DNA of 64,000 nt from Sphingobacterium composti (GCF_009829075.1 NZ_WUQZ01000002.1:1-64000); one strand, 5' to 3'; positions 17,006-26,161 are shown, counted from the stretch's first letter. Translations and numbers: made by a program. The notes: generated by a model from the letters alone, not told the origin.

Positions 17006-19555
17006 ATGGCGCATCGTCTTTATATATACAATACCGATTTACACCCAAACAATACCTTTCCTCATTATTTGGGAGAATGGAATTACGTTATTCCTCCACT
17101 CCTATTACCGTTGTTTAGTGCAAATCCGTATGCAAAAGGAAAAATTATATATGCCGACAAAATTCAAGGAATTTCAAATCTTAGACGCTTTTATGATTTG
17201 CTGGGTGAAGTGTATCAACTAACCTACAAAAAAGTTTTCAACGAACCTGTAGAAAAGATGTTCGCATTTTTGGAGAGTTTGCCTTATGACACGATTGAAA
17301 TGGATGCAACTGACGTGTTTAATATGAATGAAGAAAAACACAGCCAACAAGCCAAAAATTGGGTTATCGAGATAAAAGAACAAGCGCTGTTGTTTGAAAA
17401 AGCGATAGAAACACGGTCTTTGCAACCACTTGATGACTATTTACAATCGTTTGGTTACAACACTTTTTTAGAGGCTTTACAAACCGATTGGGTAAATTAT
17501 GGATTGGGGTATTGGAATGAAGACGCTTACAAAAATGATTTTGTAGAAATATTTGAAGAAAATGGATTAGCAGGCGTTCGTGATGTTCAAAACAATATCA
17601 TCGTCCCTCCTATATATCAAGAAATTTTTGCTTTTGAACACAATATCGCCGTTTTAAAAAATCAAAATAAATTCGGGTATATCAACAGTAAAGGTGCAGA
17701 AATTGTACCACCAAAATATGATGATGCTTTTAATGCGTTTCAAATTTTTTATGGAGAAATCAAAAACAACGATTTCGAATTTCAAAATGTAGTCGGAATT
17801 GTTATTCAGAAAGATAAATTTGGTTTATTGAACGTAGAATCTAATACAGTTCTTATCCCAATTATCTATGAAGAAATCCAACATTTGTATGGAAATTATT
17901 TCAATGCTTTACAAGGCGGTTTATATTATCTAATCGACCACGAAAATAATGTGGTAATTCGTGAAGGAAGCGAAAATCCATTCGATTTTTACAATTACAG
18001 ATTGTATTTCACAAAAGGAAACGGCACTTCTAAAAGAAAATATTACAGCAATAAAGGTAGTTTTTTGGGCGAATTTCTCGAAGATATGGTCGAAGATATT
18101 CCTTTTGAGCATTATTATATACGACCGAATAAATTTCAAAAGAGAATTCAAATCATCAAGCCAGATGGAAGTATTTTAGAAACCGATATTGATAAAATAA
18201 TTCCTTTAGATACATACGAAACCCTAGCTTACAAAAAGAATGGCGAATGGTATATCTATAATCTAAAAGAACAACGTGATGTTTCGGTAGCTGATAAAAT
18301 TAACAACGTTATTGTAGATTATTTTTCAGATGATTTCCCAAATTCGTACATCTTACAAACGGATAACGGAACTGGATTTTTTGATGCCAAACAACAAATT
18401 TGGCTTATTAATCTAGATATCGAAATCCAGAAAATAGCATTAGCATATCCCAAAATTTTCATCATACAACGAACTTCTGGCTATACATTTTGGAATGGAA
18501 ACACAAATCAATCAAGTGAAAAATACGAATATATTTCGGAAGCAATTGATACAGATGAGCAAAAATTGTTGTTATATAAAAATGATACTATTTATGCACT
18601 ATCGCTGAATGATGAAGTTGTTGAAATACCAAACAATGCCATCGGGAAATTATATCAAAACAGATACAATTTACGAGGTAAAGACGGTCAATATTTTACG
18701 GATTTCTATGAAAAATGGAAGTCGAAATTAGGCGAAGACTATTTTAAATTTTATGATAATGACAGTTTGTATGATTTAGCAAACGAATACATCAAACAAA
18801 ATAAAATCGACCAAGCTATTCCAGTTTTAAAATTGGGTGTACAGCGAGGCGATGCACGAATGATGTACGATTTGGCGGGAATTTATTCGGATGAAAACAA
18901 TAGCGAATTTTACAATATAGAGGAAGCCATCGAGCTTTATAAAAAATCGAGCGAATTAGGATATGCTTTAGCTACGAATGATTTGGGTTATCACCTGCAA
19001 AATGGTATCGGCTGCGAACAAGACATCAATAAGGCTATTGCATATTACGAAAAAGCTGCTGAATTAGGTAACGGACTTGCATTTGCGAATTTGGGCGATT
19101 TATATTTTTATGGTGAATGGGTGGAACAAGATTATGACAAGGCGTTGGATTATTATCTAAAAGCTCAAAAGAAATATTATTTTAACGACCAAAAAATCGC
19201 AGAAATATATTATCAAAAAGGTGCATTCAACAAGCTTTTGCCGATTTTGAAAAAAGACGTTAATGAAGAATTTTCGCCTATTTATTACGGAATTATGTAT
19301 GAAAATGGGTTTGGTTTGAAAGAAAATGTGAACAAATCTATCAAATATTACGAAAAATCGTTAGAAATTGCTCATTACGAACACGCCATACAGCGTTTAT
19401 TATTTCATTACAGAAAAGATTCGCCTTTGGCAAACGAAGTAAGATTTCAAGAATTGTTAGCGTTAGCTACTGAAAATGAAATCGAAATAAATCGAGAAGA
19501 ATTAGGCTTAGAACCAGTCAAAAAAAGTTCATTTTTAAAGCGATTTTTTAAATAA
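17006..19555 (+). CDS. WG-repeat and Sel1-repeat protein, probably cytoplasmic
   Basis: 849 residues without a signal peptide. Residues 1-190 form an uncharacterised domain beginning MAHRLYIYNTDLHPNN with a GEWNYVIPPLLLPLF segment. Residues about 195-300 carry WG repeats (NKFGYINSKGAEIVPPKYDD, then KFGLLN). A less regular section follows, and residues about 590-800 are Sel1-like (TPR-related) repeats such as YDLAGIYSD, AIELYKKSSELGYALATNDL and KAIAYYEKAAELGNGLAFAN. The protein ends with a basic, aromatic tip, SFLKRFFK. Both repeat types are protein-binding scaffolds. Unlike the WG protein at 12038 it is not exported. The function is unknown; a role in toxin immunity or signalling would be speculative. 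Confidence 0.8.
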   Translation: MAHRLYIYNTDLHPNNTFPHYLGEWNYVIPPLLLPLFSANPYAKGKIIYADKIQGISNLRRFYDLLGEVYQLTYKKVFNEPVEKMFAFLESLPYDTIEMDATDVFNMNEEKHSQQAKNWVIEIKEQALLFEKAIETRSLQPLDDYLQSFGYNTFLEALQTDWVNYGLGYWNEDAYKNDFVEIFEENGLAGVRDVQNNIIVPPIYQEIFAFEHNIAVLKNQNKFGYINSKGAEIVPPKYDDAFNAFQIFYGEIKNNDFEFQNVVGIVIQKDKFGLLNVESNTVLIPIIYEEIQHLYGNYFNALQGGLYYLIDHENNVVIREGSENPFDFYNYRLYFTKGNGTSKRKYYSNKGSFLGEFLEDMVEDIPFEHYYIRPNKFQKRIQIIKPDGSILETDIDKIIPLDTYETLAYKKNGEWYIYNLKEQRDVSVADKINNVIVDYFSDDFPNSYILQTDNGTGFFDAKQQIWLINLDIEIQKIALAYPKIFIIQRTSGYTFWNGNTNQSSEKYEYISEAIDTDEQKLLLYKNDTIYALSLNDEVVEIPNNAIGKLYQNRYNLRGKDGQYFTDFYEKWKSKLGEDYFKFYDNDSLYDLANEYIKQNKIDQAIPVLKLGVQRGDARMMYDLAGIYSDENNSEFYNIEEAIELYKKSSELGYALATNDLGYHLQNGIGCEQDINKAIAYYEKAAELGNGLAFANLGDLYFYGEWVEQDYDKALDYYLKAQKKYYFNDQKIAEIYYQKGAFNKLLPILKKDVNEEFSPIYYGIMYENGFGLKENVNKSIKYYEKSLEIAHYEHAIQRLLFHYRKDSPLANEVRFQELLALATENEIEINREELGLEPVKKSSFLKRFFK

Positions 19556-19566
19556 ATAGTAGTGAT

Positions 19567-20826
19567 ATGTTCCAATTTTTCAAAAAAAATAAAGATAGAT
19601 TTCCAGTCGAAACCGATGATGGTAATGTTTACATCAACGGCGATAAACTTTATTATCAAGACCACGGTTATGAAGAATCGGTTGATTTATCGCAATTGAA
19701 ATATGCTTATGTCGAAATTTTGGGCGATAGACCATTTCTTTTTCTTTTCGATTGGCATCAACATTATATCTGCTGTTTACAACAGGGTTTTTCGAAGGCT
19801 TATAAACAATTATCCAAACGATTTGGCTTTGATGATGCGGCTTTTTTCAAAATTGTGAATAGTAACAAAGAACAAAAGCAACGTATTTGGATTCAATCAC
19901 AAGGCAAAAACTATCGCATTCTCGATAAAAATTTTGAAGATTATACCGAAGGATTTGAAATATTAAGCACACCTCCTCTATTTATATCTTGGGATACATT
20001 GTATATAGATATTAAGAAATTAAATGTGGGCACATTGTATAAATCTAATTTCGATATCGATTATTATAAATTCAATTTTCCCGTACGAATTGGTTCTCTC
20101 ATCATCGATGAATTAGAATTTGTGGATGACAACGACAGAAAAGAAATTGCTGTACAATCGTTTTTTGCGACTTTGAATGATGGAAAAAATACCGATGCAA
20201 GTTATAATGAGCTGCGTAAACTTTGGATGGACGAAATCCCAACTGATGTAGATGACGCTGGCTACGAACGCAAAGACCAAAAGTATTTAAGTTTTGATTT
20301 AGACGGTATTGCATTAAGCATTTGTTATACGTATGACGAAGACCAATATGATGATGGTTGTACTTCATTGTCAATATCCAATTATCGAGATTATACGGCG
20401 ATTATTCTACTAGAACGTTATGATTTAAAACCCGAATTTACTCAAGTAATTTCATTTCATTCGCATTTGCAGTTTGCTCCTGATTATCGCAGCAATTCTA
20501 AAGTAACTGCCAAACCCAAACACATAGAAACACTGGCTGGTCACAAACAAACGGTGTATTTTAATAAAGAAACCAATAGATTTGGATTCACTTCCGACCA
20601 ATATGCCATAGAATTTGATAATAAAGAAGTCGAACAAATAATCATTCAAAACGTATTACCAGCTAAAGGCGGTGGTTATGCCGAATTGAGTGTTAAACTT
20701 TTGGGACAAGATTATAGCACAACTATTTTTTATACCAATCAAAATGAATTAGATGAATATGCAAAACCAATCGAAGATTTATTAGCTATACCAGTCATCT
20801 TGCCCGAACCTTATTATAACTGTTAA
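19567..20826 (+). CDS. Protein of unknown function beside the WG/Sel1 gene
   Basis: 419 residues with no signal peptide and no transmembrane segment. It starts with a basic aromatic tip (MFQFFKKNKDRF) and continues with beta-rich, acidic sequence rich in Asp, Tyr and Phe. The first 100 residues have the look of a PH-like fold (YYQDHGYEESVDLSQLKYA), which is only an impression. No catalytic motif is seen. It starts 11 bp after the WG/Sel1 gene and 4 bp before a small lipoprotein gene, so all are probably cotranscribed. Confidence 0.72.
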   Translation: MFQFFKKNKDRFPVETDDGNVYINGDKLYYQDHGYEESVDLSQLKYAYVEILGDRPFLFLFDWHQHYICCLQQGFSKAYKQLSKRFGFDDAAFFKIVNSNKEQKQRIWIQSQGKNYRILDKNFEDYTEGFEILSTPPLFISWDTLYIDIKKLNVGTLYKSNFDIDYYKFNFPVRIGSLIIDELEFVDDNDRKEIAVQSFFATLNDGKNTDASYNELRKLWMDEIPTDVDDAGYERKDQKYLSFDLDGIALSICYTYDEDQYDDGCTSLSISNYRDYTAIILLERYDLKPEFTQVISFHSHLQFAPDYRSNSKVTAKPKHIETLAGHKQTVYFNKETNRFGFTSDQYAIEFDNKEVEQIIIQNVLPAKGGGYAELSVKLLGQDYSTTIFYTNQNELDEYAKPIEDLLAIPVILPEPYYNC

Positions 20827-20830
20827 TCTT

Positions 20831-21328
20831 ATGTTTAGAATCGTAATTATGTTTTCAATATTGTCCATCTTTGGATGCAAAACAGCTGAAAGGAAATTGA
20901 AGATAGAAACTGTTATGGGCGAATATCAAAAAGCTTCTAGATATGCTGAAAATGGTGCTCATGTGCGTTACAATAAACTTTTGCCCAATATCCCATTATT
21001 GGAGCCAAAAATTGATAGTATTCAAAAAATCGATAACATATTATCTTACAATCTAAGCGGCCATATCAAGTCTGGTGGACGTACTATTTATCGAATAAAA
21101 AACATCCAAAAAGAAGAAATGGTACAAAACGATACACTTTTTATCAAACATTATGTCGAAATAAAAACCATACCTGGAAAAGAAGGAAGTCTTGTTGTAG
21201 GCTATAATTATTCACAAAAATGTAATCAAAAAGTACATACAGGAATTAAGAAGGTACATATTGAATTGTATCATAAGTACCAAAATAGAGATACAAATAA
21301 AGTGATGTTTGAGGAGATAGGGCTTTGA
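20831..21328 (+). CDS. Small lipoprotein, unknown function
   Basis: 165 residues with a lipoprotein signal (MFRIVIMFSILSIFGC, Cys16). The mature part is basic, with many Lys and Tyr residues, and has no recognised motif. It is the last gene of the four-gene unknown run and is followed by a strong bidirectional terminator at 21342. It could be the outer-membrane or periplasmic partner of the cytoplasmic proteins encoded upstream. Confidence 0.72.
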   Translation: MFRIVIMFSILSIFGCKTAERKLKIETVMGEYQKASRYAENGAHVRYNKLLPNIPLLEPKIDSIQKIDNILSYNLSGHIKSGGRTIYRIKNIQKEEMVQNDTLFIKHYVEIKTIPGKEGSLVVGYNYSQKCNQKVHTGIKKVHIELYHKYQNRDTNKVMFEEIGL

Positions 21329-21341
21329 AAAGCCATAACGA

Positions 21342-21374
21342 AAAAGAGATTTAGGCAATCCCTAAATCTCTTTT
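21342..21374. terminator. Bidirectional terminator
   Basis: A 14-bp perfect stem (AAAAGAGATTTAGG and its complement) with a 5-base loop lies between converging genes and overlaps the stop codon of the minus-strand gene. A- and T-runs on either side let it act in both directions. Confidence 0.85.
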
Positions 21375-21606
21375 AATCTTCGTTTCTTTTATCAGCAAGT
21401 GAAAATTTCACTCCTTTTTGCGGATATTTTTCAGCACTTTTAGCACTTGTATTACTCACGACTTTCTTCACACTGATGTAATCACCCAACTTGAAATAAT
21501 ATTTTGCAAGTTTATAATCCAATATTAACGGACCACAGAAATAATTCCCATCTGCATCCTGCTCAATAATTCCACGGTATAAACCTTCTTTTGTTTCTCT
21601 TGGCAT
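21373..21606 (-). CDS. Small conserved-looking protein, unknown function
   Basis: 77 residues, soluble, rich in Lys and Tyr (MPRETKEGLYRGIIEQDADG, then KYYFKLGDYISVKKVV). The coding character is good and it ends in a terminator. It lies 42 bp downstream of ccoS on the same strand and may belong to the same transcript. No family is recognised. ccoN would often be expected here in related genomes, but it is absent. Confidence 0.65.
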   Translation of the reverse strand: MPRETKEGLYRGIIEQDADGNYFCGPLILDYKLAKYYFKLGDYISVKKVVSNTSAKSAEKYPQKGVKFSLADKRNED

Positions 21607-21648
21607 TTTTATTATTAATTTGTTGCGAAGTTACGAAGAATTAAACCA

Positions 21649-21813
21649 TTATTTTAAATTATCTACATCCTTGACTTCATCGTCAAAAAGAATACGAACC
21701 GAAGGCGTATATGTATCTTCATACTGTTTGGTCTTATTTGCCCAAAAGAAAGCTCCTAAAAATATTAAGGCTATAAAAACACTAAATCCAATTAATAAAA
21801 ATATGATGTTCAT
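21649..21813 (-). CDS. ccoS: CcoS, cbb3-type cytochrome oxidase maturation protein
   Basis: 54 residues from the ATG at 21813. The longer open frame reaching 21885 is only the repeat-rich spacer. It has one N-terminal membrane helix (MNIIFLLIGFSVFIALIFLG) followed by AFFWA and a short acidic tail, the CcoS pattern. CcoS is needed to insert haem and copper cofactors into the cbb3 high-affinity oxidase. It lies downstream of ccoI, separated by 129 bp that hold two arrays of 7-bp repeats. Confidence 0.88.
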   Translation of the reverse strand: MNIIFLLIGFSVFIALIFLGAFFWANKTKQYEDTYTPSVRILFDDEVKDVDNLK

Positions 21814-21830
21814 TTTTTCAAAGTCAAAAG

Positions 21831-21942
21831 TTAAAATTAGACATTTTACATTTGAGATATTAGATTTGAGAAAACTGAGATACAATGCATATTGGACAAT
21901 AACAAAATCTAACGTCTAATATCTAGCATCTGATATCTAAAC
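21831..21942. repeat. Two facing arrays of degenerate 7-bp repeats in the ccoI-ccoS gap
   Basis: Plus-strand bases 21908-21942 are five consecutive 7-mers: TCTAACG, TCTAATA, TCTAGCA, TCTGATA, TCTAAAC. Bases about 21838-21872 hold units of the complementary type in the same 7-bp register (TTTTACA, TTTGAGA, TATTAGA, TTTGAGA). When the arms are aligned as an inverted repeat, 20 of 31 positions match. A spacer of about 28-35 bp lies between them. The right array ends at the base before the ccoI stop codon. Confidence 0.75.
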
Positions 21943-24336
21943 CTAAATCAATCCCCTTTTCTTTCCATACCAACGTGTCATCAAACTTGTAAATGAAATA
22001 ATTGTCACGGTGCTTATAGGCATCAATATTGCTGCAAAAAGTGGAGACATCGTCCCTTGTACCGCAAAGCTAATCCCAATAATATTGTACAAGATCGATA
22101 TTACAAAGCTCATTTTTATCACTTTCACCGCATCTTTACTAAAGTTAAAGAACGCTGGAATTTTAGCAAATGACTCGCCATCCAAAATCGCATCACAACC
22201 GGGTGAAAAATTGTTTATATCGTCTGAAACCGCAATTCCCAAATCCGCTTTGCGTAAAGCGCCAGCATCATTCAAACCATCTCCCAACATACATACTTTG
22301 TGAGACGCAGATTGCCACTGCTCTATGCGTTGCAATTTATCCGTAGGATTTTGGTTAAAGAGTAAATTAGATTGTGATGGAAAAATAATTTTTAATGCTT
22401 CTGCGCGACGTTCATTGTCACCAGAAATTAAATGTAAGTTGTAATCGCCACTTTTCAAAGCTTGAACAACCTCATTTAGTCCCGAACGCCAAGATTGTTC
22501 TAATGTGAAAACTCCCTTGATTTCTTTGTTAATATTCACATACACCGAAGTACCTTCTGCTTTTTTGTTTTCTCCGACAAAAGCTGCACTTCCAAGTGAT
22601 ACAGAATAATCTAAATAATCAGCAGATTGCCCTTGACCAACAATTTCTTTGTAATTCGAGATTGGAAGCAATTGACATTCACCCAAACTTTTCAAAATCT
22701 CACGACTCAAAGGATGGTTAGAATTGCGACATATAGAATATAGTATATCTTTTTCATTTGGATTAAGTTCACCTTCAAAAACCATAGCAGAAGCTGTCGG
22801 AGATGTTATGGTTCCAGTTTTGTCAAAAACTAGCGTATCAATTGCAGCCATTTGTTCAATTGCCGAAGTATTTTTGATATAAAATTTATTTTTATCTAAA
22901 ATACTCAACGCCGCAGAAAGTGTAAACGGCGAACTCAAAGCCAAGGCACAGGGACAAGCTATAATCAGCACCGCTGTAAATGCCGCCCAAGCTTTGTCGG
23001 CTTGACCATTAACAAACCAAAATCCTAATGCCAATAACGCAATACTCACTAACACAACCGTGAAATATTTACTGATATAACCTACAAAAGTGTCAAATTT
23101 CTTTTCGTAAGATTTGAACGATTCATTGTTCCACAAACGTGTCAAATAACTTTGCGAAACCGCTTTCACAACTTCCAATTCTATTGCACCTCCGATTTGT
23201 CGACCACCAGCATACACGACTTCGCCTAAGACTTTTTCTACAGGCTTGCTTTCTCCTGTCACAAAACTAAAATCCACTGAAGCATTTCCTTTCAAAAGGA
23301 TTGCATCTGCCGGAATGATTTCATTGTTGCGAATTAAAATACGATTACCTATTTCCAAATCAGCAATTTGCTTTGGAAGTTCTTTTTCTTCTTCTATAAC
23401 GGTTACAGCAACTGGAAAATACGAGCGGTAATCCCGTTCAAAAGAAATATGATAATACGTACGCTGTTGAACCCACTTTCCGATCAAAATGAAAAACACC
23501 AAACTGCACAACGTATCCATAAATCCTGGACCAGTTTGTGTAATTATTTCAATAGCCGAACGCAAAAACAGCACAAAAATCCCTAAAGCCAATGGCACGT
23601 CGAGATTTAGTTGCTTTTGCTTCAAACTATTCCAAGCAGATTTGAAATAATCGGATGCACTATATAACAAAACTGGAATTCCAAACGCCAAATTCATGTA
23701 GCCAAAGAAATTTGCGTACTCCTTCTCAAAACCTCCCATTCCAAAATAATCAGGAAAGCTTATCATCATTGAGTTACCAAAACAGAATCCCGCTACAGTA
23801 ATTTTAGCTATTAACCCATTTTGATTGATTTTCTTCCCTTCTTTCACCACATCTTGTAAGGTGATTTTTGGTTCGTAACCAATATTTTGAAGTAACTCTA
23901 CCAACCCACGCAAAGACATTTCTGCTTTATGGAATTTGATGCTGGCTTGCCTTTTCATAAAATCTACTTTCGAAGACTTTACAGCAGAAGTTAATTTGTA
24001 GAGGTTTTCCAACAGCCAAATACAAGAACTACAATGAATCGCAGGAATATAAAAAGTAATTATGGCCAAATTCTCATCCTGATAGTCAACCAATTTGCTG
24101 ATGATAGTAGGCTCATCCAAATAACTTAAATCCTGTTTATCGGATTTTTGGGATTTCCCAGGATGCGTATTATATCGGTAGTAACTATCAAGATTATTCT
24201 CATTTAAAATTTGATAGACGGTCTGACAGCCGAGACAACAAAATGTATGATCATTTAATAGATAGGGTGTTTCCTCCACTTTATCCCCGCAATGATAACA
24301 ATTTGTTGCCAATTTCAATTCCGCATTTACCGCCAT
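21943..24336 (-). CDS. ccoI: CcoI-type copper P-type ATPase for cbb3 oxidase assembly
   Basis: A 797-residue P1B-type ATPase. The N-terminus has a Cys-rich metal site (C13, C16, C33, C34, C37), followed by a heavy-metal-associated domain with HCSSC (C102, C105). Eight membrane helices, the CPC metal motif near residue 460, the actuator motif TGES, the phosphorylation site DKTGT with D505, and GDGLNDAGAL are all visible. In the FixI/CcoI family this pump exports copper used to build cbb3 oxidase. It begins 11 bp after hemN, so the two are one operon. ccoNOP genes are not in this window. Confidence 0.92.
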   Translation of the reverse strand: MAVNAELKLATNCYHCGDKVEETPYLLNDHTFCCLGCQTVYQILNENNLDSYYRYNTHPGKSQKSDKQDLSYLDEPTIISKLVDYQDENLAIITFYIPAIHCSSCIWLLENLYKLTSAVKSSKVDFMKRQASIKFHKAEMSLRGLVELLQNIGYEPKITLQDVVKEGKKINQNGLIAKITVAGFCFGNSMMISFPDYFGMGGFEKEYANFFGYMNLAFGIPVLLYSASDYFKSAWNSLKQKQLNLDVPLALGIFVLFLRSAIEIITQTGPGFMDTLCSLVFFILIGKWVQQRTYYHISFERDYRSYFPVAVTVIEEEKELPKQIADLEIGNRILIRNNEIIPADAILLKGNASVDFSFVTGESKPVEKVLGEVVYAGGRQIGGAIELEVVKAVSQSYLTRLWNNESFKSYEKKFDTFVGYISKYFTVVLVSIALLALGFWFVNGQADKAWAAFTAVLIIACPCALALSSPFTLSAALSILDKNKFYIKNTSAIEQMAAIDTLVFDKTGTITSPTASAMVFEGELNPNEKDILYSICRNSNHPLSREILKSLGECQLLPISNYKEIVGQGQSADYLDYSVSLGSAAFVGENKKAEGTSVYVNINKEIKGVFTLEQSWRSGLNEVVQALKSGDYNLHLISGDNERRAEALKIIFPSQSNLLFNQNPTDKLQRIEQWQSASHKVCMLGDGLNDAGALRKADLGIAVSDDINNFSPGCDAILDGESFAKIPAFFNFSKDAVKVIKMSFVISILYNIIGISFAVQGTMSPLFAAILMPISTVTIISFTSLMTRWYGKKRGLI

Positions 24337-24347
24337 AACTTTTTACG

Positions 24348-25703
24348 CTATATTGCTTGACTAAATAAATTCTCTCTTTCTTTTGTACGCTGTAAGCGCT
24401 CATCGAAAGCCATACACACATTCCGAAGGAATGATTTCCCCGATTCAGTAATGGAGATATTCAGACCATTTATAAACACCAAGCCATCGTTTTCTAAAGG
24501 ATTTAATCTTTGTAAGATTCGTTCATTAAATTCACTATTTGGAATCAAATTCACCACACCTCTACACATCATATCGAGGATATATTGACGAATAATAATA
24601 TCTTCATCGTCCAACAAATGGCCTTTGAAAACTGGTAGTTTACCCTCAATTATGCATTGATGGTATTCTTCAACCGTTTTGACATTTTGTCCAAAAGCAG
24701 TCCAAGCATCGGAAATGGACGAAACACCAAGACCTATCATTAGTGGTGTGTATTGATCAGCATACCCCATAAAATTGCGGTGCAAAGTTCCATTTAGGTT
24801 TGCGATAAATAAGGCATCTTCTTTTTTAGAAAAATGATCCATACCCACATCTTCATAGCCAGCATCTTGAATCATAGATTTTCCTAAATTATAAAGAGCT
24901 AGTTTTTCCTCCCCGACAGGCAAATCGAGTTCAGTAAAACGTCTTTGTCCTGGTTTGAGCCAAGGTACGTGTGCATAACTATAAAACGAAATGCGGTCTG
25001 GAGACATCTTTAACGATACATCAATCGTCATTTTTACAGATTCTTGAGTTTGCAAAGGCAAACCATAAATCAAATCAAAATTGATAGATTCATAACCTAT
25101 CTCACGCGCTTCGGTCATGACACGTGAAACATCTTCTACCGTCTGCTGACGATTTATAACAAATTGAACACGCTCGTCAAAATCTTGAATTCCTAAACTT
25201 AAGCGTCTAAACCCAAGATTATACAACGTTTGTAAATGTTCTCTGCTCGTATTTGCTGGATGCGCTTCAAAAGAAAAACTTGCATTCGCAGTTTTCTGAT
25301 TGCCCTCTAAAATTCCATAAATTAACTTTTCAAGATTTTCAGGCTGAAAAAAAGTGGGTGTACCGCCACCAAGATGTATTTCATGAATTGAAATACTGCC
25401 TTCCCCAAGGAGGCGACGATACATATTCCACTCTTTCAACAAAGAATCTATATACGGCTCTTCGACTTTGTGTTTTTTTGTTATTCGTGTATTACAACCA
25501 CAGTAAGTACACAAGCTTTCGCAATATGGTAGATGAATATAGATACTAATTCCGTGCTCTTTGGATTGATTGTAGCGAGCTACTACATTTGATTTCCACT
25601 TCTCTTCTGTAAATAAATCATTTTCCCAAAATGGTACTGTAGGATATGAAGTGTATCGTGGTGCAGCGACATTGTATTTCTTTACTAATTCCTTATCGTT
25701 CAT
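24348..25703 (-). CDS. hemN: HemN, oxygen-independent coproporphyrinogen III oxidase
   Basis: A 451-residue radical-SAM enzyme that converts coproporphyrinogen III to protoporphyrinogen IX without oxygen. I start at 25703 (MNDKELVKKYNVAAPRYTSY); the frame upstream to 25739 has no family similarity. The iron-sulphur cysteines C61, C65 and C68 lie in YCESLCTYCGC, and C70 follows as in true HemN rather than HemW. GGGTPTF follows. Its start overlaps the end of the lactate-dehydrogenase-like gene by about 11 bases, and ccoI follows closely, giving a low-oxygen haem and oxidase operon. Confidence 0.95.
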   Translation of the reverse strand: MNDKELVKKYNVAAPRYTSYPTVPFWENDLFTEEKWKSNVVARYNQSKEHGISIYIHLPYCESLCTYCGCNTRITKKHKVEEPYIDSLLKEWNMYRRLLGEGSISIHEIHLGGGTPTFFQPENLEKLIYGILEGNQKTANASFSFEAHPANTSREHLQTLYNLGFRRLSLGIQDFDERVQFVINRQQTVEDVSRVMTEAREIGYESINFDLIYGLPLQTQESVKMTIDVSLKMSPDRISFYSYAHVPWLKPGQRRFTELDLPVGEEKLALYNLGKSMIQDAGYEDVGMDHFSKKEDALFIANLNGTLHRNFMGYADQYTPLMIGLGVSSISDAWTAFGQNVKTVEEYHQCIIEGKLPVFKGHLLDDEDIIIRQYILDMMCRGVVNLIPNSEFNERILQRLNPLENDGLVFINGLNISITESGKSFLRNVCMAFDERLQRTKERENLFSQAI

Positions 25704-26142
25704 ATTCTTTACGCTTAGTATGAAGTTTGCGTTTATCAACGCTGCTATCTATTTTACATTGACAAGTGCCTAGAAAACATTGTCCATCTAGCCAATTATT
25801 TAAATTATCAATAGTTTGAATAGCTATATTTTTAGGAGAATCATCCTCTGCAGGAGTATTTGCTACATGTAACCCCAGTTTATTTGCAAAAGAAACATCA
25901 ATATGATTCAGTGAAACTGAACGGGTGATTATTTTCTTAACGCCAATCGCACTTAATGCTTGAAGCATTTCCTTGTCCAATTTGTCGTTAGCTGACACAA
26001 TAACAACTTCCTTACCAACCGCATATCGTATAGTAGCCAGATTCAAAGGATTTGAGATTAAAGTCAAATCATGAACCTTGGCGTTAGCTTTGGCTAATGT
26101 TTGTTTCTCAAATTCTTGAATATTGTAAGCAACTACTCTCAT
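25693..26142 (-). CDS. Stand-alone N-terminal domain of a D-lactate-dehydrogenase-like protein
   Basis: 149 residues from the ATG at 26142 (a TTG precedes it). The sequence follows the substrate-binding half of D-isomer 2-hydroxyacid dehydrogenases of the D-LDH type: MRVVAYNIQEFEKQTL, then ANDKLDKEMLQALSAIGVKK, TRSVSLNHIDVSFANKLGLH and VANTPA. It stops where the NAD-binding Rossmann fold should begin and instead has a short tail with three Cys residues (QCFLGTCQC). It therefore cannot be a normal dehydrogenase. It overlaps hemN and is first in the hemN-ccoI-ccoS operon. A role in redox or haem regulation is a guess from position only. Confidence 0.8.
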   Translation of the reverse strand: MRVVAYNIQEFEKQTLAKANAKVHDLTLISNPLNLATIRYAVGKEVVIVSANDKLDKEMLQALSAIGVKKIITRSVSLNHIDVSFANKLGLHVANTPAEDDSPKNIAIQTIDNLNNWLDGQCFLGTCQCKIDSSVDKRKLHTKRKEYER

Positions 26143-26161
26143 CAACTATTGTACTATTTAT

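Noticed and set aside
16432..21328. Reading the four-gene unknown locus as a toxin-immunity or phage-defence system
   Set aside because: No toxin domain, nuclease motif, secretion signal of the polymorphic toxin kind, or mobile element was seen; repeats alone are not enough.
21814..21885. N-terminal extension of CcoS to 21885
   Set aside because: The extra residues come from the 7-bp repeat region, while the ATG at 21813 gives a standard CcoS.
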